From Pokkaliibacter sp046614695 (GTDB lineage Bacteria; Pseudomonadota; Gammaproteobacteria; Pseudomonadales; Balneatricaceae), in NCBI RefSeq assembly GCF_046614695.1, contig NZ_JBKKHQ010000001.1, forward strand, positions 416,917 to 480,916: a DNA stretch of 64,000 nt, given 5' to 3'. The notes beneath the pieces are model-generated. The model saw only the letters and a program-made list of their open reading frames with translations, was not told the DNA's origin and searched no databases. The position numbers and the translations under genes were made by a program. Shown in pieces: positions 41,962-50,080 of this stretch (its first letter is position 1; every line of letters starts with the position of its first letter).

Positions 41962-43170
41962 ATGTCGTCTGAAGCCAACAAGCCTCAGGCCACCGCCAGC
42001 ACCATGCCTAGTAACAAGCCGCCGTTCTGGAATGATCCAGAAAAGCGTGCCCTGTTGTTCCAGGCGTTGCTGATCCTGGTTGTCGGTTTGGGTATCTGGG
42101 CTATCGTTAGCAATACCCTAAGCAACCTGGAGCAACGTGGTATCACTACCGGTTTCGGTTTTTTTCATGAAACTGCCGGTTTCGGTATTCTACAGTCTTT
42201 GATTCCTTATACAGAGACTGATACGTACGGCCGTACGTTCTTTGTCGGTTTGCTCAATACCTTGCTGGTTTCAGTAATCGGTATTGTTTTTGCGACTATT
42301 CTTGGCTTCCTGTTGGGTGTTGCCCGCTTGTCCAAGAACTGGCTGATTTCAAAAATCGCGCTGGTGTACATCGAAGTTTTCCGTAACATTCCTCTGTTGC
42401 TGCAAATCTTCTTCTGGTACTTCGCCGTTCTGCGCGCCCTACCCTCAGCGCGTCAGTCACTCTCCTTTGGCGATGCTTTCTTCTTAAACGTTCGTGGTTT
42501 TTATGTTCCTCGTCCTGTTTTCGAGAACGGCAGCTTAGGAATTCTGATTGCTTTGGTAATTGGTGTTGTTGCTACTGTATTCCTGAGCATTTGGTCTAAA
42601 AAACGTCAGGATCAAACTGGTCAGACCTTCCCAATGTTCTTCGCTGGCCTTGGTCTGGTTGTCGGTTTACCCGTATTGGCTTTCTTTGTCACTGGCATGC
42701 CTGTCAGCCTGGATATGCCTGAGCTTAAAGGCTTCAACTTCCGCGGTGGCGTAACCATCATTCCTGAGTTTCTGGCTCTGGTTGTTGCTCTTAGCATTTA
42801 CACTGCAGCATTTATTGGTGAGATCGTTCGCTCTGGTATCCAGTCCGTTAATCACGGTCAGACTGAAGCAGCGAGCGCCTTAGGTCTTTCTAATGGCAAA
42901 ACACTGAAGCTGGTTATCATTCCTCAGGCAATGCGTGTGATTATTCCACCACTGACCAGCCAATACCTGAACCTGACCAAAAACTCCTCACTGGCTACCG
43001 CTATTGGTTATCCTGACTTGGTATCTGTATTTGCCGGTACCACGCTGAACCAGACCGGCCAAGCTATCGAGATTATTGCAATTACCATGGCAGTTTACCT
43101 GACCATCAGCCTTGCAATCTCGACCTTCATGAACTGGTATAACAACCGCATGGCACTGGTGGAGCGTTAA
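41962..43170 (+). CDS. aapQ: Amino acid ABC transporter permease AapQ
   Basis: A 402-residue membrane protein. The N-terminal helix ALLFQALLILVVGLGIWAIV precedes several others. It has the family insert between permease helices, and a C-terminal coupling segment EAASALGLSNGKTLKLVIIPQAMRV (EAA loop). It pairs with AapM to form the channel. A ribosome binding site, AGGAGG, lies upstream of the ATG at 41962. It follows aapJ after 228 bases that include a terminator, and is followed by aapM one base after its stop codon. Confidence 0.93.
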   Translation: MSSEANKPQATASTMPSNKPPFWNDPEKRALLFQALLILVVGLGIWAIVSNTLSNLEQRGITTGFGFFHETAGFGILQSLIPYTETDTYGRTFFVGLLNTLLVSVIGIVFATILGFLLGVARLSKNWLISKIALVYIEVFRNIPLLLQIFFWYFAVLRALPSARQSLSFGDAFFLNVRGFYVPRPVFENGSLGILIALVIGVVATVFLSIWSKKRQDQTGQTFPMFFAGLGLVVGLPVLAFFVTGMPVSLDMPELKGFNFRGGVTIIPEFLALVVALSIYTAAFIGEIVRSGIQSVNHGQTEAASALGLSNGKTLKLVIIPQAMRVIIPPLTSQYLNLTKNSSLATAIGYPDLVSVFAGTTLNQTGQAIEIIAITMAVYLTISLAISTFMNWYNNRMALVER

Positions 43171-43171
43171 T

Positions 43172-44269
43172 ATGGAAAAGTTTCAGCCTCTCCCCAGTCA
43201 ACCTGCACCTTCTTCGAGCACAGGTCTTGTTGGCTGGCTTCGTAAGAATTTGTTTTCCGGTCCAATTAACTCGATTGTCTCTATCATCGCGATCTACTTC
43301 GTAGTCTCTGCGCTGATTCCGGCAATCCAGTGGACCTTCATTGATGCTGACTGGTTCGGCAGTGACCGTAACGCCTGTACTTCAGGTGGTGCGTGCTGGG
43401 TGTTTATCACCTCTCGCCTGGACCAGTTCATCTATGGCTTCTACCCGGAGCAGCTTTACTGGCGTGTCGATACGACCTTCCTGCTGCTGGCTGCACTCTT
43501 TGCCTGGCTGATGATTCCTAATCTGCCGCAGAAAGTGTGGGTAGCTGCTTTCACTATCTTCATCTTCCCCATCATTGCTTTCTTCCTGCTGCATGGTGGC
43601 GCGTTTGGTCTTGAAGAAGTGCCCACTCACCAGTGGGGCGGTCTGATCCTGACGCTGGTTATCGCCATCGTTGGTATCGCAGCGGCCATGCCAATCGGTA
43701 TCTTGCTGGCATTAGGTCGTCGTTCAGAGATGCCTATCATCAAGAGCTTCTGCGTTGTCTTCATCGAAGTATGGCGTGGTGTACCGCTGATCACTGTGCT
43801 CTTTATGGCATCGGTCATGCTGCCTCTGTTCGTACCTGCGGAATATCATTTCGATAAACTGCTGCGTGCACTGATTGGTATCGCCCTCTTCCAGTCTGCC
43901 TATATTGCCGAAGTGGTTCGTGGTGGTCTTCAGGCTATCCCCAAGGGACAGTACGAAGCTGCTGATGCACTGGGTCTGACATACTGGAAAGCCATGATCC
44001 TCATCATTCTGCCTCAGGCACTGAAATTGATGATCCCTGGCATCGTCAACACCTTCATCGCGCTGTTCAAAGACACCAGTTTGGTTCTGATCATCGGTCT
44101 TTTCGATATCCTGGCAATTGTCCAGGCGGCATTGACCGACCCGAAATGGCTGGGTTTTGCGACCGAGGGTTATGTCTTTGTGGCATTGGTCTTCTGGGTA
44201 TTCTGCTTCGGCATGTCTCGTTACAGCCAGCACCTGGAAAACAAACTGCACACCGGCCACAAACGCTGA
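43172..44269 (+). CDS. aapM: Amino acid ABC transporter permease AapM
   Basis: A 365-residue permease with multiple membrane helices (IVSIIAIYFVVSALIPAIQW, LLLAALFAWLMIPNL, LILTLVIAIVGIAAAMPIGI). The ABC coupling loop is EAADALGLTYWKAMILIILPQALKLM, then NTFIALFKDTSLVLIIGLFDIL. The Cys-containing loop GSDRNACTSGGACWVF is typical of AapM/BztC. It forms the channel with AapQ. It starts directly after aapQ, so the two are cotranslated. Confidence 0.93.
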   Translation: MEKFQPLPSQPAPSSSTGLVGWLRKNLFSGPINSIVSIIAIYFVVSALIPAIQWTFIDADWFGSDRNACTSGGACWVFITSRLDQFIYGFYPEQLYWRVDTTFLLLAALFAWLMIPNLPQKVWVAAFTIFIFPIIAFFLLHGGAFGLEEVPTHQWGGLILTLVIAIVGIAAAMPIGILLALGRRSEMPIIKSFCVVFIEVWRGVPLITVLFMASVMLPLFVPAEYHFDKLLRALIGIALFQSAYIAEVVRGGLQAIPKGQYEAADALGLTYWKAMILIILPQALKLMIPGIVNTFIALFKDTSLVLIIGLFDILAIVQAALTDPKWLGFATEGYVFVALVFWVFCFGMSRYSQHLENKLHTGHKR

Positions 44270-44302
44270 TCGTTGACCGTATCGATTTTTGGAGAGTTTA
44301 AA

Positions 44303-45061
44303 ATGAGTCAGTCCAACGCCGAATCAAAGTACATGATTCAGCTGAAGAACATGAACAAGTGGTACGGTAACTTTCACGTACTGAAGAACGTTAACCTGGA
44401 CGTTAAGCGCGGCGAGCGTATCGTTATCTGTGGTCCTTCCGGCTCCGGTAAGTCCACAACCATTCGTTGCATCAACCGTCTTGAAGAGCACCACCAGGGT
44501 GAGATCATCGTTAACGGTGTACCTCTAACCAATAACCTCAAGAACATTGAAGCGATCCGCAGTGAAGTAGGCATGGTGTTCCAGCACTTCAACCTCTTCC
44601 CTCACCTGACCGTTCTTGAGAACTGCTGCCTGGCGCCTATCTGGGTTAAGAAAAAGCCCCGCAAGGAAGCCGAGCAGCTGGCAATGCATTACCTTGAGCG
44701 AGTAAAGATCCCGGATCAGGCCCATAAATATCCTGGTCAGCTTTCCGGTGGTCAGCAGCAGCGTGTTGCGATTGCTCGCTCCTTGTGCATGGAACCCACG
44801 GTTATGCTGTTTGATGAGCCAACTTCCGCACTTGACCCTGAAATGGTTAAGGAAGTTCTGGATACCATGATCGGCCTGGCTGAGACGGGTATGACCATGC
44901 TGTGCGTGACTCACGAGATGGGCTTTGCCAAATCCGTGGCTGACCGCGTTATCTTCATGGATGGCGGCCAGATCGTTGAAGAAAACGAACCAAACGAGTT
45001 CTTCAACAACCCACGCAACGAGCGTACTCAGCTGTTCCTGAGCCAGATCCTGAATCACTAA
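44303..45061 (+). CDS. aapP: Amino acid ABC transporter ATPase AapP
   Basis: A 252-residue polar amino acid ATPase. It has Walker A VICGPSGSGKSTTIRCINRL, a Q-loop in MVFQHFNLFPHLTVLEN, signature LSGGQQQRVAIARSL, Walker B VMLFDEPTSALDPE and H-loop CVTHEMGFAKSVADRV. It drives uptake through AapQM. Start ATG at 44303 has GGAGAG about eight bases upstream; starting at the TTG at 44273 would add ten unrelated residues. A terminator follows. Confidence 0.95.
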   Translation: MSQSNAESKYMIQLKNMNKWYGNFHVLKNVNLDVKRGERIVICGPSGSGKSTTIRCINRLEEHHQGEIIVNGVPLTNNLKNIEAIRSEVGMVFQHFNLFPHLTVLENCCLAPIWVKKKPRKEAEQLAMHYLERVKIPDQAHKYPGQLSGGQQQRVAIARSLCMEPTVMLFDEPTSALDPEMVKEVLDTMIGLAETGMTMLCVTHEMGFAKSVADRVIFMDGGQIVEENEPNEFFNNPRNERTQLFLSQILNH

Positions 45062-45081
45062 TTCAGATTCTGCTCAAACAT

Positions 45082-45110
45082 AAAAGGCGATCCAGTGATC
45101 GCCTTTTTTT
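45082..45110 (+). terminator. Terminator of the aap operon
   Basis: AAAAGGCGATC pairs with GATCGCCTTTTTTT around CAGT, shortly after the aapP stop codon. Confidence 0.93.
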
Positions 45111-45155
45111 ATACCTGCACATATCAAAGCAGCTGCACATCGCAGCCCATCTTGC

Positions 45156-46355
45156 CTACCGCACTGCGGTAATCAGTACATTTCTCGGGCTGAGTTCCCG
45201 CGGACAAAATACTTCAATATCGACCTTCATACCTGCTTCACTAAGTACCAAAGCCCGGTCCGCAATCAGAAAAATCTCCAATGGCCGCCGGAATAAATGA
45301 CGCACCAGCTCTTCTTGGCGGATATGAAGAAAACGCTCCCGCGCCTGCTGAAGCCATAGTTCATCATCCACGCCATCCGGGACCGTAAAGCCATGCCATT
45401 TGGCTTGCTGGCGAAGATAATCTTTAAAATGCTCAGGGAGTTGTCCGTAAGATAAGCTGGGCGATGGCTTATATGCATCATCACCCGTTAACGCTTGCCG
45501 GCAAAGATCAGCAGCCAAGCGCCAGATGGCCAGGTGTTCGCGCTGAGCTCTCACCTGCCCTGGCGCAGTGACTGTCTCCTGAACGGCCAGTCGCAATGAC
45601 TCCCGGTCAAGCGACAAGGCATTGGCTCGAATGGTTTCTTTGCCCTGTCGGGATAGCGGCTGATAAGTCTCTGCTTGAATACGATGATAGCAACAGGGAG
45701 CCATACTGACTGATAGCTGCTCAGTTACTGCTTTTGAAATCAGCTCTGTGTGAAGGTCGCCACACGCATGAAGTGCCATGACATGCGGCACTCTGGCATC
45801 ACACCAGGGTGACTGGAATGGCTTTAACACGTCGGCACAAGTGAACTGAACGTTCAACGACTGCTTTTGCGCTAACAGCTCCCCCTGCTTGCATAATGCG
45901 GCATCCCACTCCACTGAGCGCACGGGCTTATCCGTCAACCGGGACATTAGCCTTCCCAAATGTCCCTTACCCGCACACCATTCCACCAGTAAGTCGGCTG
46001 TCTGAGCGTACGGCATGACCGAGGAGGCGAAATACTGAATTTGCAGCCACTTCCGACCATTAATGTGTGCGCCCCAGACCTCAGGATGAAGCGATAGCTC
46101 AGCACTCACAGGAAGCGTTATTAATGATTGAATCTCAGCAAGGGGCAAAAAAGGCTGAAGCTCTGTAACGTCCAACAAGGCGTCCGGATTCTGCTCATAA
46201 TAAGCCAGCCTTTCTTCAGATAGAGCACGAATCCACTGAAGCAATTGTGGATGCCGTGCTGTCCACTCCGGCACACCATAAAATGGGATTGGTCGCCATA
46301 ACGCCTCATGGGTTGATAACAGTTTCCCCAACGCTGAAATATCAGGTATTGCCAT
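45156..46355 (-). CDS. SAM-dependent methyltransferase (Methyltransf_32-like)
   Basis: A 399-residue protein with a methyltransferase domain in the middle. WLQIQYFASSVMPYAQTADLLVEWCAGKGHLGRL gives the SAM-binding motif (E-x-C-A-G-K-G-H), then VEWDAALC, TCADVL, and MALHACGDLHTELI followed by MAPCCYHRIQ. The HACGD and PCCYH motifs are characteristic of the GSTCD/Methyltransf_32 type. The substrate is not known. A C-terminal helical segment of about 130 residues follows. It is read on the minus strand 47 bases downstream of the inositol monophosphatase gene. Confidence 0.8.
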   Translation of the reverse strand: MAIPDISALGKLLSTHEALWRPIPFYGVPEWTARHPQLLQWIRALSEERLAYYEQNPDALLDVTELQPFLPLAEIQSLITLPVSAELSLHPEVWGAHINGRKWLQIQYFASSVMPYAQTADLLVEWCAGKGHLGRLMSRLTDKPVRSVEWDAALCKQGELLAQKQSLNVQFTCADVLKPFQSPWCDARVPHVMALHACGDLHTELISKAVTEQLSVSMAPCCYHRIQAETYQPLSRQGKETIRANALSLDRESLRLAVQETVTAPGQVRAQREHLAIWRLAADLCRQALTGDDAYKPSPSLSYGQLPEHFKDYLRQQAKWHGFTVPDGVDDELWLQQARERFLHIRQEELVRHLFRRPLEIFLIADRALVLSEAGMKVDIEVFCPRELSPRNVLITAVR

Positions 46356-46402
46356 TAAAAAATACTACTCAATCAATGTCTGAATTAATGCGCTAAGCCG
46401 AA

Positions 46403-47236
46403 TCATACCGCAGTCCGCTCAAGGGTCGTTTGAAGCACATCAAACAAGGCCTGATACACAGAAGCAGGCGCGGCCATGACCTGACGCCCATCAATAGAGG
46501 CAGGCCAATCGTCAATTCGTTCCGAGAAATGCCCGACCTTAGCCCCTGCTTCCTCAGCGATGAGAAGCCCCGCAGCCATATCCCATGGTTTAACATCTTC
46601 GTAGTAAGCGCCATAGCGCCCGGCAGCGACACTGCATAAATCCAGCGAGGCACAACCCGTTCGTCGAATATCCTGAACTTGCTGAAGTACCGTGGACAGG
46701 CGACCTGCCAGATGAGGGACTTGAGATTTGTCATAAGGAAACCCGGTAGCAACCACCGTTTTACCCAATGACTCAGGCGGCTTAACAGCGATGCCTTCAC
46801 CATTAAGTGTGGCTCCCTGACCTCGAATAGCCTTGAAACACTCTTTCAGGAAGGGGCTGTAAACCACCGCTACCTGAGTCACGCCATTAATCGCTACCCC
46901 GATTGAAATGGCGACATGAGGGTGTCCGTTAGCAAAGTTAATGGTCCCATCAATAGGATCAATCACCCAGAGCACCGAGCTTCGAGCCAGACTGGCATCC
47001 ACCTGCGGCGCCAACTCCTCTGAAAGAATCTGATGGTGCGGGAAATGTGCCAGAATACCCGCTCGAATCAATTCATCGACTGCAATATCTGCGCTGGTAA
47101 CCAGCTCAATACCTTGTTTGTAATGCTGGTCAAAACGACTTTTCTGACGCTCTTCTATCAGTAACTCACCGGCCTGATAAGCCAGTTTTTCTGCAAGCGT
47201 AGCGATAACGGCAAGGTTTTCTTCGGCTGGTTTCAT
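46403..47236 (-). CDS. Inositol monophosphatase family protein
   Basis: A 277-residue protein with the Li-sensitive phosphatase metal motifs: ILSEE (Glu ligand), VIDPIDGTINFANGHPHVAISIG (DPIDGT) and a late KPWDMAAGLLIAEEAGAKVG (WDxxAG). It may hydrolyse inositol-1-phosphate or a related sugar phosphate such as a SuhB substrate. Start ATG at 47236 is where similarity begins. It diverges from the DUF4349 gene. Confidence 0.9.
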   Translation of the reverse strand: MKPAEENLAVIATLAEKLAYQAGELLIEERQKSRFDQHYKQGIELVTSADIAVDELIRAGILAHFPHHQILSEELAPQVDASLARSSVLWVIDPIDGTINFANGHPHVAISIGVAINGVTQVAVVYSPFLKECFKAIRGQGATLNGEGIAVKPPESLGKTVVATGFPYDKSQVPHLAGRLSTVLQQVQDIRRTGCASLDLCSVAAGRYGAYYEDVKPWDMAAGLLIAEEAGAKVGHFSERIDDWPASIDGRQVMAAPASVYQALFDVLQTTLERTAV

Positions 47237-47462
47237 AAATAAACACGCCCTGTATTCTGGCAATTCATGGATTGAATAAACTTCCGCGCTCTTTTACCTT
47301 GTCTCACCATTACCGACTATGGTTCGCCTAACAAGGTCTGGCGGCTATCAACAGTCAGCAGCTGAAACTTGATACCCGTAGCGTTGTTTGGCTGACTATA
47401 CTGCTCGCTAACACCCAGCTGGACCCGACAGGTAAGCACTCAGATTTTCAAAGGAGTTATGG

Positions 47463-48317
47463 ATGACCGTAAAAACCTCTAGCTTAGTTCAACTGGCATT
47501 TGCAGTCAGTCTTGGACTGGCATTAACCGGCTGCGAGCAAAGCGGTAACTCTGACGCTTCTCAAGGTATCGCAGCAGCTCCTCAGGCGAAACTGGCCATG
47601 GCTCCAGCGCGCTTTGCAGCTGAAAGCAGCGCTGTTAATGATGGGAGCCAACAAAGCTACATTGAAGAAAAGCAATATCTTCGCTTTGAACTGCCAGCAT
47701 CAGAGGTTCAGCCAAAGTGGAAAGCGGCCAGCGACCAATGTCAGCCACGTGACTGTGAGATCCTCTCAGCCAGTATTCAGCAAAGCAATCAGCAGCAGCC
47801 TTCTGCAGATCTGACCGTGCGCGTTGCGCGGGACAAAGCCCAGGCTTTTCTGGATAACCTGGGCCAAAACGGATTAATCGAATCCACTATTACCCGACAG
47901 GATCGAACCGCAGAAGTCATTGATGTGGATGCGAAGCTGAAAAATCTGCAAGATGTCCGCGATCGTCTGCGTGCTCTGCTTAATCAGAATACCGGTAGCC
48001 TGGGTGATGTGGTGCAGCTGGAAAAGCAACTGGGCGACGTACAGGCCAGACTGGACTCAGCCACTTCTCAGCGTGCCTATCTGGCCAATCAGACCGAAAA
48101 AGTTCGTATTGATATGCACTTCAACACAGAACCCAGTTTTTCTGATGAAGGGATTTTCGGGCCACTTAAAAATGTGCTCTATGACAGCGGGCGCATTTTT
48201 GTTTCTACGCTTTCGGATGTCCTTTACTTCATCATCCAGCTCATTCCCTGGCTGATCGTAATTATTCCTGCCAGCTGGATAGGTCTCAGACTACTTCGCA
48301 AGCCCCGTCGCCGCTAA
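47463..48317 (+). CDS. DUF4349 lipoprotein with C-terminal membrane helix
   Basis: A 284-residue protein. The signal peptide SLVQLAFAVSLGLALTGC ends at a lipobox Cys near residue 24. The body matches DUF4349: VRVARDKAQAFLDNLGQNG, EVIDVDAKLKNLQDVRDRLR, a coiled-coil VVQLEKQLGDVQARLDSATS, and RIDMHFNTEP. A membrane helix (VLYFIIQLIPWLIVIIPASW) and a short basic tail come last. The family function is unknown. The start has AAAGGAG directly upstream. A terminator follows. Confidence 0.82.
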   Translation: MTVKTSSLVQLAFAVSLGLALTGCEQSGNSDASQGIAAAPQAKLAMAPARFAAESSAVNDGSQQSYIEEKQYLRFELPASEVQPKWKAASDQCQPRDCEILSASIQQSNQQQPSADLTVRVARDKAQAFLDNLGQNGLIESTITRQDRTAEVIDVDAKLKNLQDVRDRLRALLNQNTGSLGDVVQLEKQLGDVQARLDSATSQRAYLANQTEKVRIDMHFNTEPSFSDEGIFGPLKNVLYDSGRIFVSTLSDVLYFIIQLIPWLIVIIPASWIGLRLLRKPRRR

Positions 48318-48330
48318 TTCATCCCCCATT

Positions 48331-48367
48331 AAAAGTCATGTCGGCAGCCGCGCTGACATGACTTTTT
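48331..48367 (+). terminator. Terminator of the DUF4349 gene
   Basis: AAAAGTCATGTC pairs with GACATGACTTTTTT, with a loop containing GGCAGCCGCGCT. It lies about 14 bases after the stop. Confidence 0.9.
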
Positions 48368-48541
48368 TGCATGCAGCCCACCAGCGTTACTTTGTTTTTC
48401 CCTCGCTTATCTATACTTGACCTTAGTGATCAGAATTTAACCTGAAAGCACTATCAATAAGAAAACCCATCACCGACCGGTAGATGTGGCCGGTGAGTTG
48501 TTCAAGACGGACTTTCTGAGGAAAGCGAGAGGAGAAGGCTC

Positions 48542-49150
48542 ATGATTAATCACTTATGGGGACTACTGTCCCACCCTGACAGAGAATGGCGCTCCATCGA
48601 TGAAGAAGGAGAAACCGTCAGCCATCTGTACAGCCATCATGTGCTCTGGCTGGCTGCAATTCCTGTCATCAGTGCATTTATAGGGACAACCCAGGTTGGC
48701 TGGACACTCGGTGGAGAGAGCGTACTCGTCTCTATGGGAACTGCCGTTGGTATAGGCATCGCTTTTTACATGCTGATTCTGGCCGCCGTGGCTGTTGTTG
48801 GCTCTACAATCTTCCGAATGGCGAAAGACATTCCCGACCGCCCAAGCTTGCACCGCTGCATCGTCTTTGCTGGTTACATCGCCACACCAATGTTCCTGAG
48901 TGGGCTTTTTGCGCTTTATCCTGTTATCTGGCTCTGTGCCTTGGCCGGTATCGCTGGCGTCTGCTATACCGCTTACCTTCTCTATGTAGGGATACCCAAC
49001 TTTTTGGGCATCAGTGAGGAAAGAGGCTTTATCCTGTCGAGCTCAACGCTGGCCGTTGGTGTACTTGTTTTGGAGGTGCTCCTGGCGGCAGTGGTCCTGC
49101 TGTGGAGTATGGGAAGTGAAAACAGCATCGCCTGGATGCTTTTCGGCTAA
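48542..49150 (+). CDS. Yip1-domain inner-membrane protein
   Basis: A 202-residue membrane protein. MINHLWGLLSHPDREWRSID is the usual opening of bacterial Yip1 (PF04893) proteins. Five or so membrane helices follow (LWLAAIPVISAFIGTT, GIGIAFYMLILAAVAVVGST, YIATPMFLSGLFALYPVIWL, LAVGVLVLEVLLAAVVLLW). The function is not known. Start ATG at 48542 has GGAGAAGG upstream. It is monocistronic, with its own terminator. Confidence 0.82.
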   Translation: MINHLWGLLSHPDREWRSIDEEGETVSHLYSHHVLWLAAIPVISAFIGTTQVGWTLGGESVLVSMGTAVGIGIAFYMLILAAVAVVGSTIFRMAKDIPDRPSLHRCIVFAGYIATPMFLSGLFALYPVIWLCALAGIAGVCYTAYLLYVGIPNFLGISEERGFILSSSTLAVGVLVLEVLLAAVVLLWSMGSENSIAWMLFG

Positions 49151-49175
49151 AGAAACTGACCTGTAAGCCTATGTG

Positions 49176-49206
49176 AAAACTGCCGGTGGTTACCGGCAGT
49201 TTTTTA
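49176..49206 (+). terminator. Terminator of the Yip1 gene
   Basis: AAAACTGCCGGT pairs with ACCGGCAGTTTTTT around a short GGTT loop, 25 bases after the stop codon. Confidence 0.92.
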
Positions 49207-49344
49207 TTGCCCCTATTACCGATCAGCCAAAAAAAGAGGCGACTAAACGTCGCCTCAATACCAGTGATACACCGCTTCACGGCTATTCATGAAATAGCCG
49301 ATCAACGGATAAGCTCTCTCAGCGAGAGGTGGAACTTGTATAGA

Positions 49345-49791
49345 TCAAGCTGCTTTCGAGCGTTGATCATCGATCTCTTCCTGATAATCATCACCCAGAG
49401 AAGATTTTTCTGCTGTCGTCATTACCTTCCCGGCAATCTGAAAAAATTCATGCTCTTCTTCGTCCAGGTGATGATGCAGGCGTTCATGAAGATGTTTAGC
49501 TGCGGCAAGCCAGCCTGGAGAACTGTAATCCGTGGACTCCAGCGTCTCGATCAGCTCATCAAACTCATGATGCTCTGCCACGCCGTGACGGGCCTTTTCC
49601 TGAGTATTATCGTGCTGCATCAGCGGTACATAAAAACAACGCTCTTCAGCGGTGGCGTGCACTTGCAGCTCAACTTTCAGCTGATTAAACAACTTATCTC
49701 TCTGGCTTGAGTCCCCATGAGTTTCCACCAGTTGATCAACCAATTTGCGCTGAATGTCGTGATCTTTTCGTAGCGCTTCAAAAATAGTCAT
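49345..49791 (-). CDS. Hemerythrin-domain protein
   Basis: A 148-residue four-helix protein with the His/Glu pattern of hemerythrins: MTIFEALRKDHDIQRKLVDQ (first His), LQVHATAEERCFY (H-x3-E), EHHEFDELIETL (H-x3-E), and HERLHHHLDEEEHEFF. It should carry a non-haem di-iron site that binds oxygen or nitric oxide. Proteins of this small cytoplasmic type (DUF/HHE) are linked to iron and oxidative or nitrosative stress. The polar tail after residue 125 is probably disordered. Confidence 0.88.
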   Translation of the reverse strand: MTIFEALRKDHDIQRKLVDQLVETHGDSSQRDKLFNQLKVELQVHATAEERCFYVPLMQHDNTQEKARHGVAEHHEFDELIETLESTDYSSPGWLAAAKHLHERLHHHLDEEEHEFFQIAGKVMTTAEKSSLGDDYQEEIDDQRSKAA

Positions 49792-50018
49792 TCCCTTGTC
49801 TCCTTGAGTGTTACGCGACGGTATAAACCTTTCTCAACCATGAGGATTCCGAGACAAGAACACAAACCCGGCCAACACTTAACAAGTCGCTTAAGCCGTA
49901 AGTCAGAAACAGTTGTGCATGTTCAGACAGGCGTTATAACTGACGTGTCTTATGAAAGACGCTCAATAAAGCGCCCATATCGACACCTCGTAACAAAACG
50001 CTTCAAGCTAAACGCCAC

Positions 50019-50046
50019 TTGCACGCGAGATGGAGCAAAGTACAAT
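50019..50046 (+). promoter_or_regulatory. Sigma70 promoter of the GntR-lactonase fusion gene
   Basis: TTGCAC (50019-50024), a 16-base spacer and TACAAT (50041-50046). The start site would be near 50053, which rules out the in-frame ATG at 50030 and favours the ATG at 50081. Confidence 0.6.
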
Positions 50047-50055
50047 ACGCTCCAA

Positions 50056-50068
50056 CTTGTCCTACAAG
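50056..50068. promoter_or_regulatory. Predicted GntR/FadR-type operator
   Basis: CTTGT-CCT-ACAAG is a perfect inverted repeat that fits the FadR-subfamily consensus TNGT-N(0-3)-ACNA. It starts within a few bases of the predicted +1, a position suited to autorepression. Confidence 0.6.
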
Positions 50069-50080
50069 CTGACAACTTTC

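Noticed and set aside
50030..50080. ATG at 50030 as the start of the GntR-lactonase fusion
   Set aside because: It lies upstream of the predicted transcription start (TTGCAC-N16-TACAAT) and adds 17 residues with no similarity to GntR proteins.
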